From Pseudomonadota bacterium (GTDB lineage Bacteria > Pseudomonadota > Gammaproteobacteria > Burkholderiales > Burkholderiaceae_B), in contig JAFAGQ010000114.1 of assembly GCA_023422555.1 (NCBI GenBank), positions 1 to 5,834 on the forward strand: a stretch of 5,834 bases of DNA. Direction: 5' to 3'. Below are positions 5,805 to 5,834 of the stretch, in pieces. Each line of letters opens with the position of its first letter. Position 1 is the stretch's first letter. The notes under the pieces were generated by a model that saw only the letters and a list, made by a program, of their open reading frames with translations, made no database searches and had not been told where the DNA came from. Made by a program: the position numbers and the translations under genes.

Positions 5805-5834
5805 TCACAATTGTACGCCTGCGCGCAACGGTAC
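5805..5834 (-). CDS. pcm: Probable 3' end of protein-L-isoaspartate O-methyltransferase (partial)
   Basis: The minus strand at the window edge is open for nine codons, VPLRAGVQL, followed by TGA at 5807-5805. Pcm proteins commonly end soon after an FVPL or similar block, and pcm sits directly upstream of nlpD in many beta- and gammaproteobacteria. The 62-base gap to nlpD fits an operon. Nine residues are very little evidence, so this is an inference from position and a short resemblance. The rest of the gene would lie outside the window. Confidence 0.45.
   Translation of the reverse strand, partial: VPLRAGVQL

Overview
The window looks like ordinary chromosomal core DNA from a betaproteobacterium, most likely Burkholderiales and perhaps Alcaligenaceae. 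This rests on protein resemblance (ArgH, RlmD, NlpD), the apparent pcm-nlpD order at the right edge and a moderate GC content judged by eye. No database search was possible, so the genus is left open. There are no mobile elements, CRISPR arrays, or tRNA or rRNA genes.

Layout from left to right. argH (argininosuccinate lyase) runs on the + strand and is complete, starting 2 bases inside the window. It converges on rlmD (23S rRNA m5U1939 methyltransferase, minus strand), and a long stem-loop sits between the two stop codons. The next four coding regions are also on the minus strand. Upstream of rlmD, behind a clear intrinsic terminator, is a secreted Spy/CpxP-like protein with a histidine cluster and a C-terminal alanine-rich heptad repeat. 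Upstream of that, across a 150-base gap with candidate control sequences, lies a stand-alone PolB-type 3'-5' exonuclease. It follows nlpD (LysM/LytM lipoprotein, amidase activator) after only 33 bases. The last 30 bases of the window probably hold the 3' end of pcm.

Functionally this is a mix of housekeeping genes: arginine biosynthesis, ribosome modification, cell-wall splitting, a predicted nuclease and an envelope protein. The likely transcription units are argH alone or with upstream genes outside the window; (pcm)-nlpD-exonuclease; the Spy-like gene alone; and rlmD alone. The most notable points are that nlpD is followed directly by the exonuclease gene and not by rpoS, and that the Spy-like protein has an unusual three-part architecture with a 9-bp direct repeat at 20-bp spacing upstream. 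I saw no convincing previously undescribed multi-gene system. No gene-free stretch exceeds 300 bases; the longest gaps are 177 bases (2842-3018) and 150 bases (3988-4137), and both are described below.
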